A stretch of 64,000 nucleotides of DNA, taken from positions 18,353 to 82,352 of the forward strand of contig JANDJZ010000168.1 in the NCBI GenBank assembly GCA_027943245.1. Direction: 5' to 3'. The notes below the pieces were generated by a model. That model was not told where the DNA came from, searched no databases, and saw only the letters and a list, made by a program, of their open reading frames with translations. The position numbers and the translations under genes are program-made. Numbering within the stretch: the stretch's first letter is position 1; every line of letters starts with the position of its first letter. Below are positions 21,648 to 33,636 of the stretch, in pieces. The stretch is from Acanthamoeba sp. SK_2022b. Its lineage: Eukaryota; Discosea; Longamoebia; Acanthamoebidae.

Positions 21648-22839
21648 CAACACGTGCCTAGGGCGCGGTGGCCGTGACTGCAGGCGAAGAAGAGGGGCGT
21701 GCGGCCGTCCTCAAATGGGACGTCGGCCTTGGCGCCGTGCTGCATGAGCATGTCGAAGATCTCCTCATCGCCGCAACCGGCCGCGTGCATCAGGCATGTC
21801 CATCCTTTGTTTGACGGCCAATCAACAACAAGCAACCGTAATTCGATCATCAATCAATCGAGCTATAGAGCGGGGCCTACCTCGAGACGAGGACGTGTTG
21901 ACGTCGGCGCCAGACTGGAGGATGAGCCTGGTCGAGTCCTTGTTCTCCCGCGTCACGGCGTACATGAGCGCACAGAACCCGTCCCTGTCCTTCATCCCAA
22001 TCGACGCTCCGCCATCCAGCAACACCTAAACAAACCTTATTAATATATACAACAAATAAATAAATACAAATAAATAAATCAAGTGATAAATAAATACAAA
22101 TAAATAAATCATCACTATTGTGGGGGAAGCGACAGACCTTGGTAACATCCGTGAGGCCATGGCCGGCGGCGTACATGAGAGGCGTGCAGGTCTCCCTGCT
22201 CACCCGGTTCACATCCGACCCTGCCGACAGCAGCGCCTTGACCACCTCCGGTTGATTCCTGCGCACAACCAAACCCAACACGGCCCGGCCAGGCGGTGAG
22301 CAACGGAGAGGTCATGAAGGGCACCGCGTTAGATCAGACGCACCTGATGCTGGCGTGAGTGAGCGCCGAGCAGCCGTCCCTGTCCACCGCGTCTACCTCG
22401 GCTCTTTGCTCCAGCAGATACTGGTAGCGCACAATACGTGTCAGCCACAACACAACAAGGCGCGGGGCCGAGAGCGCACCTCGACGATGTCGACGTGGCC
22501 CGAACGGGCGGCCTCCATGAGGGGCGTTTCGCCGTAGTTGGGGTCACGCTGGTTGACGTCGATGCCGAGGCCTGGCGACTCCAGCATCCCGCGCACCAGC
22601 TGCGAGTGGCCTGCGGGGCGTCGGGAGGGGCGAGTGTGGTCAGAGACACGGATCAGTGCCTCCTTCCGGGTGATGGCGGCGACCGTACCGCGTTTGATGG
22701 CCCACATAAACTCCTTGCGCTTGAAGTTCCTCCTCTCGGCCTCGAGGTGGAGCTCGCACCCCTTCTTCCGCCTGTTCAGCTGTCGCATGATCATGCCGCA
22801 TTCCTTGCGCCATGTCCCCTCTGCAGTGTGCCATGCACG

Positions 22840-22921
<82 letters not shown>

Positions 22922-23846
22922 AGGGGTAAGAGGAGAACGCGTGCTTGACGCGTCTGCAAGGATGGGGGGAGAGCTAGGGAGAGGATGGCGAGTACCAGAC
23001 TTGGCCTTGGGCCCGCCAAAGTACAGGGAGTGGAGCGAGTGCCACAGCGTCTCATCGTACGCCATCTCGCGCCACCGCGAACACACGAGCGGCAACGTGG
23101 CCATCACCTTTCGCGCCAGTCATTCGGCGTGAGCTCTCATATGTGCGCGCATGCGCGTGCGTGCGGGTGCGTGACATACCTCGTGCAGAGGAAGGCGGAG
23201 GAATATCTCGTACTGCACTTCGGTTGGCAGATGGTGGAAGGCCAGCGGCGTCCTGCCATCGGGACAGCCCGCACCCGCGCGGCCCCAATCGTACTCGTGT
23301 TCCGTCAGATGGTTCACCTGGTGAAGCTCGCACCACCCGGCGCTGTCCCAGATGTGACCATCGCCACTACCGCCGATGGCACCGGCATCGCTGCCGCGGC
23401 AGGCCTTGCGCGGTGGCTCTCGCAAGTCGGAGCTGGCCTCCACCTGATCTCGCTCTTCCTCCCTTCTCCTCTTGCCTCCCACGACTCTCTGTTCACCGGT
23501 GTCCTCTCCCTCGGATCGCAGCGAGCGTGGCACGGGCGAACGATAGAACAGCTTTGTGGGACAGGAGGAGAGGGACAGCAACCAGAGTCAATCGAGAGGG
23601 GAGAAAGGAAGCGATTCCAGCGGCCAGCAGTAAGGGCACACGAGGGTGAGGCACCTTATCGACCGTAACGGCCGCGGGTTGTGTGGGGCACTGGGATGAC
23701 GACGTGGCCGCCCATTCGACATTAACGGACAGGCCCGGGTGGGCGTCGGTGGCGAGGTTCAACGACGACAAGGTGATCCGCCAGCCGCCGAGGGTCACCA
23801 TTTGTTCCATTTCTGCCCCAGAGTTGCGGGCGGAAGGGGACTCCAT
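21203..23846 (-). CDS. F-box and ankyrin repeat protein
   Basis: On the minus strand, exons joined by GT-AG introns run from ATG at 23846 (MESPSAR) to TAA at 21203. After a variable N-terminus there is an F-box (LAFHHLPTEVQYEIFLRLPL, continuing VMATLPLVCSRWREMAYDET in the next exon). A basic helical part follows (RQLNRRKKGCELHLEAERRN), then about eight ankyrin repeats, for example NYGETPLMEAARSGHVDIVE, CTPLMYAAGHGLTDVTKV and GWTPLHTAVEAGSKEVVRLL. Introns tend to fall near repeat borders. The tail is Asp/Glu/Asn-rich. F-box plus ankyrin suggests an SCF substrate adaptor; the substrate is unknown. Two introns carry (CA)n/(TG)n tracts. A start further upstream (23918, MDIVEAS) is in frame but less convincing. 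Confidence 0.85.
21577..21646 (+). repeat. (TG)n microsatellite, intron of F-box/ankyrin gene
   Basis: A TG run of about 70 bp within an intron between two ankyrin-repeat exons; it reads (CA)n in the sense of the gene. Confidence 0.95.
22841..22919 (+). repeat. (CA)n microsatellite, intron of F-box/ankyrin gene
   Basis: A pure CA run of about 79 bp in the intron after the F-box exon; it reads (TG)n in the sense of the gene. Confidence 0.95.
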
Positions 23847-24365
23847 CACTGGCCAAGGAGGAGGGATAATGAAAGAAAGAAGGAGCAGGAGGGGAGCTGA
23901 AGCTTCGACAATGTCCAACGGAGAGGGTGAGGGGGTAGTGGTTGGTTGGTACCTGCTGTTCGCGTTAATAGTGCTCGGAGCAGTTTGACGGCGGCGGGGA
24001 AATGCGTTGCGGCGATGACAATAGAAGAAGCAACCCGCCTACGGTACTGCAGGCTTGCGATGTAGGTTGTCAATAAAAATGACAGGAACGGCAACAACCT
24101 CGGCCGCCACACTTGCCCGAACCTCCGGCTGACGTCCTGCCATCCCGGCAAGAGTGGAATTTGCAGAATTTTGGGCCAAAGGCTTTTTCCATACACGGTA
24201 ACTGCCCAAGGTAGTTGTGCAAATTGGCTGAAGAAGACGACTTTCCCACTCCTTGCTGAGTCAGGATGGACTTGGCATGGATCACACGGGCACGTAGCAC
24301 AGTACTCTTTTTAATACTGGACAACAACTCATGGGTTTATTCCAGCATTGTTGTGTGCGTGCTCT
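23847..24365. other. Intergenic, upstream of F-box/ankyrin gene
   Basis: This region lies between the F-box/ankyrin start and the stop of the secreted-protein gene, both on the minus strand. A Cys-rich frame at 24327-24070 on the minus strand (FCKFHSCRDGR, KCGGRGCCRSC) lacks an ATG and probably lies in the 3' end of the secreted-protein transcript. No conserved promoter element is obvious. Confidence 0.4.
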
Positions 24366-24965
24366 TTAAGACCGGTAATTAGGGGTCCAGAAGTCACACT
24401 TGTACAGGAAAGCGTCTGCTGTGCCGTTGAAGTTGCTCACGGTGATGCAGCTTCCAGAAGCTCCTTTGAACGCTCCGACGCCGCCCACTACGGCCAAGGG
24501 CAAGACATCGTCTCGTTCGTTCAGAGCACCCGAAAGGACCACTTGGTCAGTTCCGTTATTGAAGAAGTGCACGATGTTGCACAGCTCCCAGAGAGGGCCC
24601 GTGTTGTTGACAGCCGGTGTGATGGTGCACAGGCCAACGTCGAATCCCACCACTGTGGTGCCATCAACGGTGTACAATAGGTTTGCAAACACATCTGTGC
24701 CCAAGGCCATCAGTGAGTGTTAGCGAACAAAACCTTCCAGTAGGTGCAAGGCCTATGACAACATGCCTTGCTGCAGGGGCGCGGTGCCGAAGAAATCCCT
24801 GCTGGGGGTCTCAACGTCAGTCGTTAAGATCTCCAACACGGAGTACTTGTGGCGAGTCCAGTCCCTGTCGCTCTTGTGCTCGCCGTCCGCAGGTTTGGCA
24901 GATGTCAACTCCATGGTCAGGAGTATGAGAGCCAACAGGGTGACGAGAGCGAGCTTCAGCTTCAT
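24366..24965 (-). CDS. Secreted dirigent/allene-oxide-cyclase-barrel-like protein
   Basis: Two exons on the minus strand from ATG at 24965. The first starts with a signal peptide (MKLKLALVTLLALILLTMEL, then TSAKPADG). The second encodes FANLLYTVDGTTVVGFDVGL, CTITP, CNIVHFFNNGTDQVVLSGAL, LPLAVVGGVGAFKGASGS and FLYKCDFW. That layout of short strands, with the VGGxGxFxGAxG loop, resembles the eight-stranded barrel of dirigent and allene oxide cyclase proteins. No GT-AG intron keeps the frame; a GC-AG intron (CAAG|GCATGT to GCACAG|AT) does, giving LQQ-DVFANLL. Length is about 180 residues. Function and ligand are unknown. Alternatively the first exon ends elsewhere. Confidence 0.6.
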
Positions 24966-25008
24966 CTTGGCGTGGATTGATTGATGGAAAGACTAAAACA
25001 GCCAATGG

Positions 25009-25045
25009 CTTTATACACATTCCTCTCCACTGATTGGTGACCTGG
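25009..25045 (-). promoter_or_regulatory. TATA box and CCAAT box of secreted-protein gene
   Basis: On the minus strand TATAAAG (25015-25009) lies 44 bases upstream of the ATG at 24965, and TCACCAATCA lies just upstream of it at about 25041-25032. Both spacings suit a core promoter with a short 5' untranslated end. Confidence 0.5.
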
Positions 25046-25437
25046 GCTGTAACTTCCAAACTTAAAGTTGAGCCAATAAGTTTGTGCTTGTGGCACCAAT
25101 CACCACAGAACTTTTAAATGCAGCGCGTCGAAGCGCCAACACAGAGAAGTGCTGGGTGCGTTATTTAATTTAAGCTAAGTGTGATCTATACATACTTTAC
25201 ATCACTTGCTCGGTGAAGAGGGATATCGGAACCGTAGATGTCTTAACAACGCCGTCCGCGCCAGGCCAGGAATCGCAGGCCCACACTATGCTTGGCACTT
25301 CTATGCACACGCATACCAGAGGACGCCGAGAAGGTTCAGTAGTGGCTTATCTTGGGCAGCGGCTGCTTCTTGTGGTTCCGTCCGCCACAGTGAGGTTGAC
25401 GCAGTTTTGGATCTTCGTCAGTAAACGTGTCTTTTAA
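25046..25437. other. Intergenic, between secreted-protein gene and alpha-mannosidase stop
   Basis: It holds the upstream region of the secreted-protein gene and the 3' end of the mannosidase transcript. No gene or repeat seen. Confidence 0.4.
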
Positions 25438-26782
25438 TTAGAAATTCTCTGTGAACTCAAAGAGGAAGGTGCGAATTTCCGACGGGTAGAGGGTCACCAC
25501 CGTCGCATCTACGCTCTCCTCCTCCACCACGCGCCCGTCTTCGACCGCGGCGCCGGTGAGGCTTCCGCCGGTGAGCCACCTGAGCTTCCGCACGTCGGCC
25601 TTGGCGCGGTTGGCCGTGAGGTTCATCTCGGTGATCTTGGTCAGCTTCCAGCCCTGCAGGCTGAGCAGCGCCTCGAGGTCGATGTCGACCGGCGTCGAGT
25701 ACTTAGCGCTCTCGCCCTCCTCAAAGATGTGCTGCAGACGCACAAGCACGCGCGACGTCGTGGCCTCGCCGGCCCTGGCGGCAGCCGCGAACGCCGACGG
25801 ATGCGCCGAGAACTGCGTGAAGTTGAAGTAGTCCTGCGTGTAGAGCGCAAGCAGGTGGACGTTGTAGGGCAGCTCGGCGTTGAGCCCGCTCGCGACAGGC
25901 AACTCGCGACGAGGGTCGGCCGTGGCTGCTGCGACGCCGTAGGTCGTCGTCTGCGGGCCGCGTATATCCGTTTAGCTGAACAAAGCTATCGAACGAATGA
26001 AAGACAGGCGCACCTGAATGGGGAACTGCTGGCGAATGGCCAGCTTGCGGTGGAGCAGCGCAGAACCGTCGATGGTGTCAAAGGTGGCCCACAGTGCCTG
26101 CTGAGTCCGGTTCTTTTCGTCCAGGGTCTCGCCCACGCCGCGCCCGTCGTCCGAGACGCACCGCCGGTCGAGCATGACCTCGAGCTCGCCGTTGTTCAGG
26201 CTGGCCGCGCCGTGCGACCGGTCCGAAATGAGAGTGAACTGCACATTCCTGTGTGTGTGGTGTGTGTGGTGTGTGTGTGTGTGTGATGGATGTCAATGAA
26301 CACAACAAGACTAAAAGTTCTAATGAGGCGGCAGAGTTCGTACTTCGCGGTGTCCTGAATGAAGGCACGAGCGACCATCGGGTAGTAGTTGGCCGGCACG
26401 GGGTCGTGCTTGGTGCCATTGAACACTCTGCCGAGCAGCACCAAATCAACACATTAATTTTGAATTTTAAAAATAAATAGGTTGTTCAACACTTACCTCT
26501 TTTGAACGAAGAGCGAGTTGTCGTCAGTGTAGCACGTGAGCTGGGTGTTGAGGTTGGTCGTGAAGCGGGTCACCTGCGGTTGTTTCGTGTCAGCCCAGTC
26601 CTGATGCCCATGCAATGGGAAAAGGGGGAAGAGAGGAGGGGGGGCGAGGTGTACGAATTCGGTGCCGGGGTCGATGGGTCCGGTCTCCTCGGTGATCTCG
26701 ACAAAGTTGCCCGCCAGCTCGTCGTTGGTGCCCTGGTACAGCCGCACGGTCTGCGCATAGCCAGGCTTGAACGATTGCTATA

Positions 26783-26814
<32 letters not shown>

Positions 26815-27362
26815 ACCACCACCACCACCACCACCACCACCACACAAGCGCTTGTATCAGCATCGTCGATGTTGGCTCCAGTTGCCGCGGCCACCTAGTA
26901 CCTGAATCTCCTGGACGACGGGGCCGGTGTAGCCCGTGGTGCTGACCGCCTGGGCGACCGGGAGGACCGACTCGACGATCGTGTCGCGCCGCACCAGGAC
27001 CCACTCGACCTCGACGTTGTCCTTCCAGCCGGCGCCGGCGCCGATGTACAGGTTGACCAGGAACGACCGCTGGTCGGGGATGGGCCGCACGGTCGTGCTC
27101 CACGTGTTGTTGGATTGCGAGCGAACCGTGATGAGGATCAGCGGGTTGAACCAGAACTCGGGGTGGACGATGTTGACGGCCACATGGGGCGAGTTGGGCG
27201 AGGCCGGAGCCACCGTGCGGCCCGCCACGAAGGCCGGGTAGATCGGGGGCAGTGGGCCGTCGCTGGCGTTGGCGCTGGCCGACGAGGAGAAGGCCCACCA
27301 GGTTACCTTGACGTCCTGGTTCCATCCGATGCCTGTCCGCATACCAAGTGAGCGAGCGAGGC

Positions 27363-27436
<74 letters not shown>

Positions 27437-28986
27437 ACCGTTGACGCGGTTGATGTTGATGACGGCGTAGCTGGCGGTGATGAGCTGGACGCTGACGGCG
27501 AAGGTGTCGTCGTAGTCCTGGCCGGCTACCGTAGCGAACACGCGCGGGACGGCCTGGAAGGGCTGCACACACGAACAGTGCAGCGGAGAGCGAGCGCTCG
27601 ATTGTCAGTCGAAAACACACAGGCTGTTGCGTCACCCGTTCCTCCCACTGAACTGCAGCGACGAGACATCGCGGTGTCGACAGCGCACCGAAGTGAACTT
27701 GATGATAGCCGTGGCCACAGGCGTGTGCCAGGCGCCCACGTCGAGTTGGCCATTCTGGGACCCGTTGACCGGCAGGTCCTGCGGTCCCTGGAAGGCGAGG
27801 TAGTCGAGCTGCAGGCTCTGGCTCCACCCCTGGTTGCTGCTGCCGACGTTGTCCACACGATACACGTTGAAGGTCACCTGCTTCGTAGTCACCGAACGCA
27901 CGCTCACCGCAAAGGTGTCTGCTCCTCCGCGTCAGACAAAGCGTCGCATGTGCGTGTGCGTGTGCGCGCAGAGATGGGAAGTTCACCGTCGTAGTCCTGG
28001 CCCCTGGGCATGGCCAGCACGTACGGCGCGGTCGAGTACTCACGCGGGAAGTGACGGGTCACCACGTGCAGGTTGTTCTGCGAGCTGCCCGAGTTGAACT
28101 CGCTGTTCGACGTCGGCCTGTAGCCATCGACACAAAAAACATAATTAAAAATAGAAAATAACAAATTATAACTTTTTCTTCTTTTGTTAAAAAAAAAACT
28201 AAATCAAAGACGTGGGTGGGCAAGGGGTACTGGAAGATGTAGGCGCCCGACGCCTGGATCTCCTCGCCGCTGGCCGGGAGGTACTGCAAGAAGTTTTGGT
28301 CGACCTGAGCCGTCACGCCCGTCTTCTTGCTGGTGATGGCTCCGATTCTGTGATAGGCCACGGCCGATAATGATGACGACGACGAAGTTAGCATGTAGTA
28401 AGAATGGAGAATGAACATTGTGCGAGGGGATGCACGCCTATTGGTCTGAGAGTCGAGGTAGACCCGCAGGTACTCGTTCTCGATGGAGGTGATGGCCTCC
28501 GACGAGACGGGGGTGCCGAGGTAGGCCTGACCCTCTTCGCCGGCGAACTGCGCGGCCTCAACGTAGAAGGTCTGAATCTCCAGCGGGCGGAGCTCCGCCA
28601 CGAAGAAGAGGTTATAGGCCGCCGATTCTGTCCACGCACGCACCACACGCACACCACACACAGGTCAGCCACGCCGCCAATCAGGCGATAGGCAACTGAT
28701 GGTCTTGGAGCTCACCCTTGTCGAGGCTGTAGCTGGGGATAGGGTTGACCTGCGCGAGGACCGGGCGACCAGTGCTGTCGACGACCTTGACGCTGGAGCT
28801 GTTGGTGGGAATGCGGATGACCTCCTTGCGCGCCCAGCCGAGCGGGTTGAACAGCTTGACCGCCGTCCTCGCAGCCGTGGCTCCGGTCACGCTCGCATCG
28901 AGCGACTGCATGACGTTGGCGATGAAGTTGCCGACGGCCTTGTTGCCCATGTCCAACCGCATGGTGTAGTCCACCGCAACCTTTTG

Positions 28987-29053
<67 letters not shown>

Positions 29054-31509
29054 GTGATGTGCATGTAAGTGCGGCGGTGAGTTGACGGTGTGGCATACGG
29101 CGGTCTTTTCGGTGCCGGTGACGGCGTCGTGATGAGTTGCTACGGAGGCAGCCTGCCTGAGCACTTCCAGCTGGGAGTTGGCCTTGGTCTTGGCATCCTC
29201 GCTGCGTGAGCAGGGCGCGGCCGCAGGGTCAGCTCCCGCTATTGTGCTGCCGTCATCAAAAACAACAGCTGGAATGCGTGATATTTACCTTTTGAGGACA
29301 GAGTCCTTGAACAGGGTGAAGAGGAGCTCGCCAGCGTGAAGCAGGCTATCGCTCAAACGAACGTAACTGCCCAGCAAACAAACAAAACCTCGAAATGAGC
29401 GCGCAATTGCTGTTGAAGGAGGCGTTGGGAGGACACGCGTGAGGTACCCCTTGAGGGCGATCCGAGAGGTGAAGTAGCCGCTCCAGTAGGAACCGTTGGA
29501 CGTGCCGTCGGCATAGGGGAAGAAGTCGCCTGCAAGCACGCCATTGGCCAGCAGACCATAGAGTAAGCTGGTTGCCACATGTGCGCACATCGGGTGGTGG
29601 CAGTGGCGGTGGTGCTATCGTGTACCCTCGTAGACGGGCCAGGTGAGGTTGAGCGAGTTAACGGCCGCGACGTAGTCGGAGAGGAAGGCGTATCTGGCCT
29701 TGACGCCGCTCTTGGACGTGTTCTGGTTGACGTACTTGATGAGCTTGTCCATTTGGACAAACGACGTGAACCTGTGACGTGCAGTGTTGTGCGTGTGCGT
29801 GTGCGTATGTAGTATATGAGTCTCTTTTTACTGATAACAAGTGTTTTAAAGAGGAAGGCGTACGCCTCTCTGTGAGCAAAGTCGTCGCCAAAGGGAATCA
29901 GCAGCTTGTTGTGGCGATAGAACTGGGACCTGCTCTTGGCCATCTTGACAAAGTTGTTGACGATCTAGACACAAGGCCAGAGGAGAGAAAGGGTCAGCAA
30001 CCCAGCCATGGCCGCGTAAACAGCGGGACATGTGATTATGGGCCCTCACCTGATCGACGTTTTCGTCAAAGATGCGAGGGTCATCCTGGATGTAGACTCC
30101 GTTCCAGCCTGCGCGCAGCCAAGCGGCCACAAAGGGCGGGGGGGGGGGATGCCACGTGAGCTGCACCGATGATGTCGACGCTAATGTAATTGGCCGAAAG
30201 GAAGAACGAGACAAGGCGCGTACCGTCGTCATCATTAAACGCGCATTCCGAAGGGGACGAGTACCAGGTGTCGAGCACATGAATCCAGATGTCGTTCGCG
30301 TTGCCGCTGTTATTGGCGTGGCGTCCCAACGTTAGTGAGGCTCTGCATTCCTGTTGGAGCGAGCGAGCGAGCGGAAGCTCACGTACTTGCGCTTGTTGGG
30401 TCGCCAGATGAACTCGAGATTCTTCTGCGCCTTCCAAATCGACTTGGTGTCCTGAGGAATTCTGCATGTGCGGTGGAGTGTGTGACGAGTTATGAACGTG
30501 TGCGACAATTGGGAAAGGGCGTGCGCTCAGCACCTGTTGAGGACAAAGCCATCAAAGCCCACGTCGGACCAGAGCGAGGCGGTGGCCGCGCTGTGACCGA
30601 AGGGGTCAATGTGCCAGGCGGACCGCGAGTGGGCTCTGATCAGAACAAAGCCAAAAGAAGAAGGAGGAGGAGGAGGGGTTAAAAGTCAAGCCACATCAGC
30701 GACATGAGGTGGATGACCGAACCCGAGCTCCTTCTCCAGGAAGGCCGCGCCATGGCTCATCTGGTTGATCTCCTCGTAGTAGGTTGTCACGCCTTCATCG
30801 TTCATCGAGATACCACCTGTGTTCATGAGATGCCGAGCCTTCCTGTCAGTCGTGCGTGAAAGTGAGTGATGTGGAAGTACTAGGGGCACCTTACCGAGGT
30901 TGAACTCGAGCTGACCGCGCTTGTAGAGCATGCGGACCAGGTTGCGGCGCGACTCAGGGAGACGATCCCACCACCGCTGGAAGTAGGCCATCTCCACATA
31001 GGTAAACTTACGTTCTGCCAGCAAAATTTGTTAGGCGATTTCTTACACCGAATATTTATTTATTTATTATTATTATTTGAATAAAAACGCACATACCAGG
31101 GTTGTCCAGCAGCTGCTGAATGCAAGAGTCGAGAATCCATTGGACCTGAAGTGATTCAAGGGGCGGCCGACGATCGAGTGAGATTCCGCGCTTGGCATTC
31201 AAGAATGCAGGGAAATGATGAAATGAGGGAAATGATGAAAGATTAGGGAGGCAAACCTGGCGAACGTAGTATTGGTCCACAGAAAGCAGCCATCCTACGT
31301 CGTCATGGGTGTGCGGAATGATGAACACTTCGATTACGTCCTCGTCCGGCACGGCGTCGCTGCACGGAGGGTTTTAGCAAGCGAGTGAGGCTCGAGTTTC
31401 CGGCTCTTGTTCGAAAGGAGGAGTCGTACCTCTCCTGCGCAGCGAAGGCACACACAAATGCAGCAAACAAGAGAAGGGCCACGCAGAGCCATCTGCTTAG
31501 GCGAGACAT
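25438..31509 (-). CDS. manA: Lysosomal-type alpha-mannosidase (GH38)
   Basis: This secreted or lysosomal enzyme removes alpha-linked mannose from N-glycans. Some 20 exons join on the minus strand from ATG at 31509. A signal peptide ([20 protein letters not shown]) leads into the GH38 domain: [11 protein letters not shown] (31322-31289) with metal-binding His and Asp; [16 protein letters not shown] (about 30625-30580) with the catalytic nucleophile Asp; and [14 protein letters not shown] (about 29140-29095), typical of the class II alpha-mannosidase domain. Downstream are the all-beta C-terminal domains ([36 protein letters not shown]). Stop TAA is at 25438. Introns include two long CA/TG tracts, and the repeat near 28990 lies just upstream of an acceptor. 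Length and layout match the lysosomal (MAN2B1-type) branch. Some middle exon edges are uncertain. Confidence 0.92.
26773..26842 (+). repeat. (CCG)n/(CCA)n trinucleotide repeat, mannosidase gene
   Basis: A run of GCC units followed by ACC units within an intron of the mannosidase gene. Translated frames give poly-Gly or poly-Arg, which are artefacts. Confidence 0.85.
27365..27434 (+). repeat. (CA)n microsatellite, mannosidase intron
   Basis: A CA run of about 70 bp in an intron; (TG)n in the sense of the gene. Confidence 0.95.
28989..29051 (+). repeat. (TG)n microsatellite, mannosidase intron
   Basis: A TG run of about 63 bp; in the sense of the gene it is (CA)n and ends about 10 bases before the AG acceptor of the exon starting [11 protein letters not shown]. 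Confidence 0.95.
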
Positions 31510-32035
31510 GGTGGCGAAGGGGATTGAAAGAGGAGTGCACGCGGGGCCTTTTAACTCTGATAAATGAGGACCAACCAGCGGCATCGCGATGCGGTTGGTT
31601 TGCGCAATTCTGTATGTCTGCGACACACACTGCCAACAACCAATCAGATGCATCTCTTTCTCACACAGCCGTTGTGACTACTTGCGCAACACGTTCGCGT
31701 TTTGTGTCTGTCTGAAGGGTACCGCCAGGCTTGCTCAGCCACCACCAAAAACGAGCCAGGAACGGTTGGTGTGAGATGCGGAACCGCCACGTCATGCTGC
31801 ATTACAGGTGTCTGCAAAAGCATACTTGCAATAATTTACAGAATCGGCAACCGAAAATCTCTCCACAAGGCCTTCACCGAAGGTACCGAAGGCATCCATC
31901 ACACGGCATCGAAGTTCCAGCGGAAGCCCACTACAAAAAGGAGACAACAACTCAGCAATTCGTAACTCACAAGCTCCAAACCGTGACAAGGCCGACGCTC
32001 AATCGACAACTTAGCTCAGTGCGCAACAAAGCACG
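31510..32035. promoter_or_regulatory. Divergent promoter region of alpha-mannosidase and SPFH genes
   Basis: About 525 bases without a supported gene. On the mannosidase side, TTAAAAGG on the minus strand (about 31555-31548) lies some 40 bases upstream of the ATG and could serve as a TATA-like element. Near 31571-31598 a 12-bp perfect palindrome, GCATCGCGATGC, is bracketed by CCAACC and GGTTGG. CCAAT occurs at about 31639. Confidence 0.45.
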
Positions 32036-33225
32036 ATGCAAACTGACAGGAAGCAGAAGCAGCGCGAGGAGGACGATGACGACCTCTACATCACCGTCGG
32101 CGAGAGCCACGACCCAATGGTGTCGGCCACCAAGGCCGAGATTGAGAGTCCCTCTATTGCAGGACTCTTGCTTAACGTCATCTTCTACCTCTTGACCGCT
32201 CTGTTCCTTCTGCCGTTCTCGTTCTACACTGTCGAACCGCAGCAGCACGCCCTCGTCATCTTCTGGGGTTCTCTGGTAAAGGTGGTCAAGAAGCCAGGTG
32301 CCGCACCAACCTTGTTGTTAGTATTTGTCTGTTGTTTATTGTATTTTTAATGTCATTTTCGATCTTTATCTCACGGTTAACTTTGGCAGGGCTATATTGG
32401 TACCTCATGTTCGGCCGTAGCATCAAGACCATCCCCACCTGTGTGCAGACGCTTGACATCAAGAAGTCAACCGTTGTGGACCGCAATGGCAACCCGATCG
32501 TCGTCGCTAGCGTGGTCACCTTCCAGATCATCGACAGCATCAAGGCCGCTTTCGGTACCTCCACCACCGCCCCCAACCACCACCAGGCGTGAATGGCTGA
32601 CGTGATGGTTGTGTGACGTTGTAGATGTGAAGGACTACTCCAACTACCTTGAGCGCCAGTCGCTGGCCGTGCTGAAGCGCGTGTGCTCGATGTACCCGTA
32701 TGAGTGCCGCTCGGGCAAGTCGCTCCAGTCAGAGAGCGCCGAGGTGTCGGCCATCATGGTGCGCCTGCTGCAGGAGAAGGCCGACGTGGCCGGCTGCCGT
32801 GTGGTCTCCTACGAGCTGGCCGACCTCCAGTACGCGCCCGAGATCGCGCCTGGCATGCTCGTCCGTCAGCAGGCCGAGGCTCTTGTTGAAGCTCGTCACA
32901 GTACGTTGACCACATGCACACATGATTATTGCCTCGCTTTGCCTGACAAAATCACTTTCGTCCAGCCATCGTCGACGGTGCTGTGCAGATCGTGACTTCA
33001 GCTGTGACCAAGCTATCCGAGAACGGCGTACACTTAAACGATACCCAGCAGTCGAGGCTGGTCAGCAACCTGCTGGCGGTGATCTGTGGCGACGCCCACG
33101 TGACGCCCACCTTCTCCGTGTCAGACAACAGCGACAGCGAGGACAAGGAAGCAGAGGAGACCTTCCGCAAGCAGATGATGGCCACCATGGCACAGATCGC
33201 CTTCAATACCACGCCCAGGAAGTGA
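32036..33225 (+). CDS. Stomatin/prohibitin-like SPFH (band 7) membrane protein
   Basis: Four exons (32036-32297, 32390-32554, 32625-32900, 32966-33225) join to 320 residues with GT-AG junctions. An acidic cytosolic N-terminus precedes one hydrophobic segment (about residues 45-66, LLLNVIFYLLTALFLLPFSF). The SPFH domain follows: SFYTVEPQQHALVIFWG, LDIKKSTVVDRNGNPIVVAS, LERQSLAVLKRVCSMYPYEC and the coiled GMLVRQQAEALVEARHTIVD. This is the family order for proteins that form cage-like oligomers on membranes. The C-terminus is acidic (SDNSDSEDKEAEE). Which branch it belongs to (stomatin, SLP or another) cannot be told by eye. It is divergent from the mannosidase gene. Confidence 0.88.
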
Positions 33226-33636
33226 ACCAAAGCCCCTTCTTTGTATATAAACTCCTCTACCTCGGCCGTCAGTCTTGTGAACACTTCCGGGTCGAGAGTT
33301 TGGAAACAAACGCGTGTCGAGGCGTGGCTGTGGACGAGAAGTGCTTCGGCCACAGACGAGGGCGACCATCCCCTCATATGGAAATCACAGCCATGGCAAC
33401 CCATTCTTGGGGGCTCCTTTCATCATGAAGAAGTCTAGGGCGGCCATGACCTTCACCTCCATCTTGTGAAGGAGCTTGCAGAGCTGGGTTGCGAGTGCTC
33501 TGGGTGACGCGAATTTACAAGGGAAGGAAGGGGAAAATATATACAAAAAAAGGATAGATACCCGCTCGAAGAAAAAGCCTTCCCTCACGAGAAGTTGCAG
33601 CACCCGACGCTGCGGAGCGCACCTATCTTCATTGTC
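33226..33636. other. Intergenic, holds an antisense COMM-like exon
   Basis: It holds the 3' end of the SPFH gene and, at 33427-33490 on the minus strand, the COMMD-like exon copy listed separately. A plus-strand frame without ATG opens at 33508 and joins the gene that starts at 33637. Confidence 0.4.
33427..33490 (-). pseudogene. Copy of the terminal COMMD7 exon
   Basis: The minus strand reads TQLCKLLHKMEVKVMAALDFF, alignable with the C-terminus of the COMMD7 gene 1 kb downstream (LPQFYQFLHEMEKAKASLDFF). The DNA is also visibly related (GAAGAAGTCTAGGGCGGCC here, GAAGAAGTCGAGGGAGGCC there). No upstream COMM exons are seen between the copies, and the frame runs past the normal stop (MMKGAPK). 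It is therefore an exon-sized duplicate, probably non-functional. Confidence 0.6.

Noticed and set aside
24070..24327. Cys-rich minus-strand ORF as a small secreted protein
   Set aside because: There is no ATG and no signal peptide, and it lies in the expected 3' end of the neighbouring transcript.
21538..29085. Many ORFs coding for alternating Cys-Val or Thr-His runs
   Set aside because: They are translations of intronic (CA)n/(TG)n tracts.
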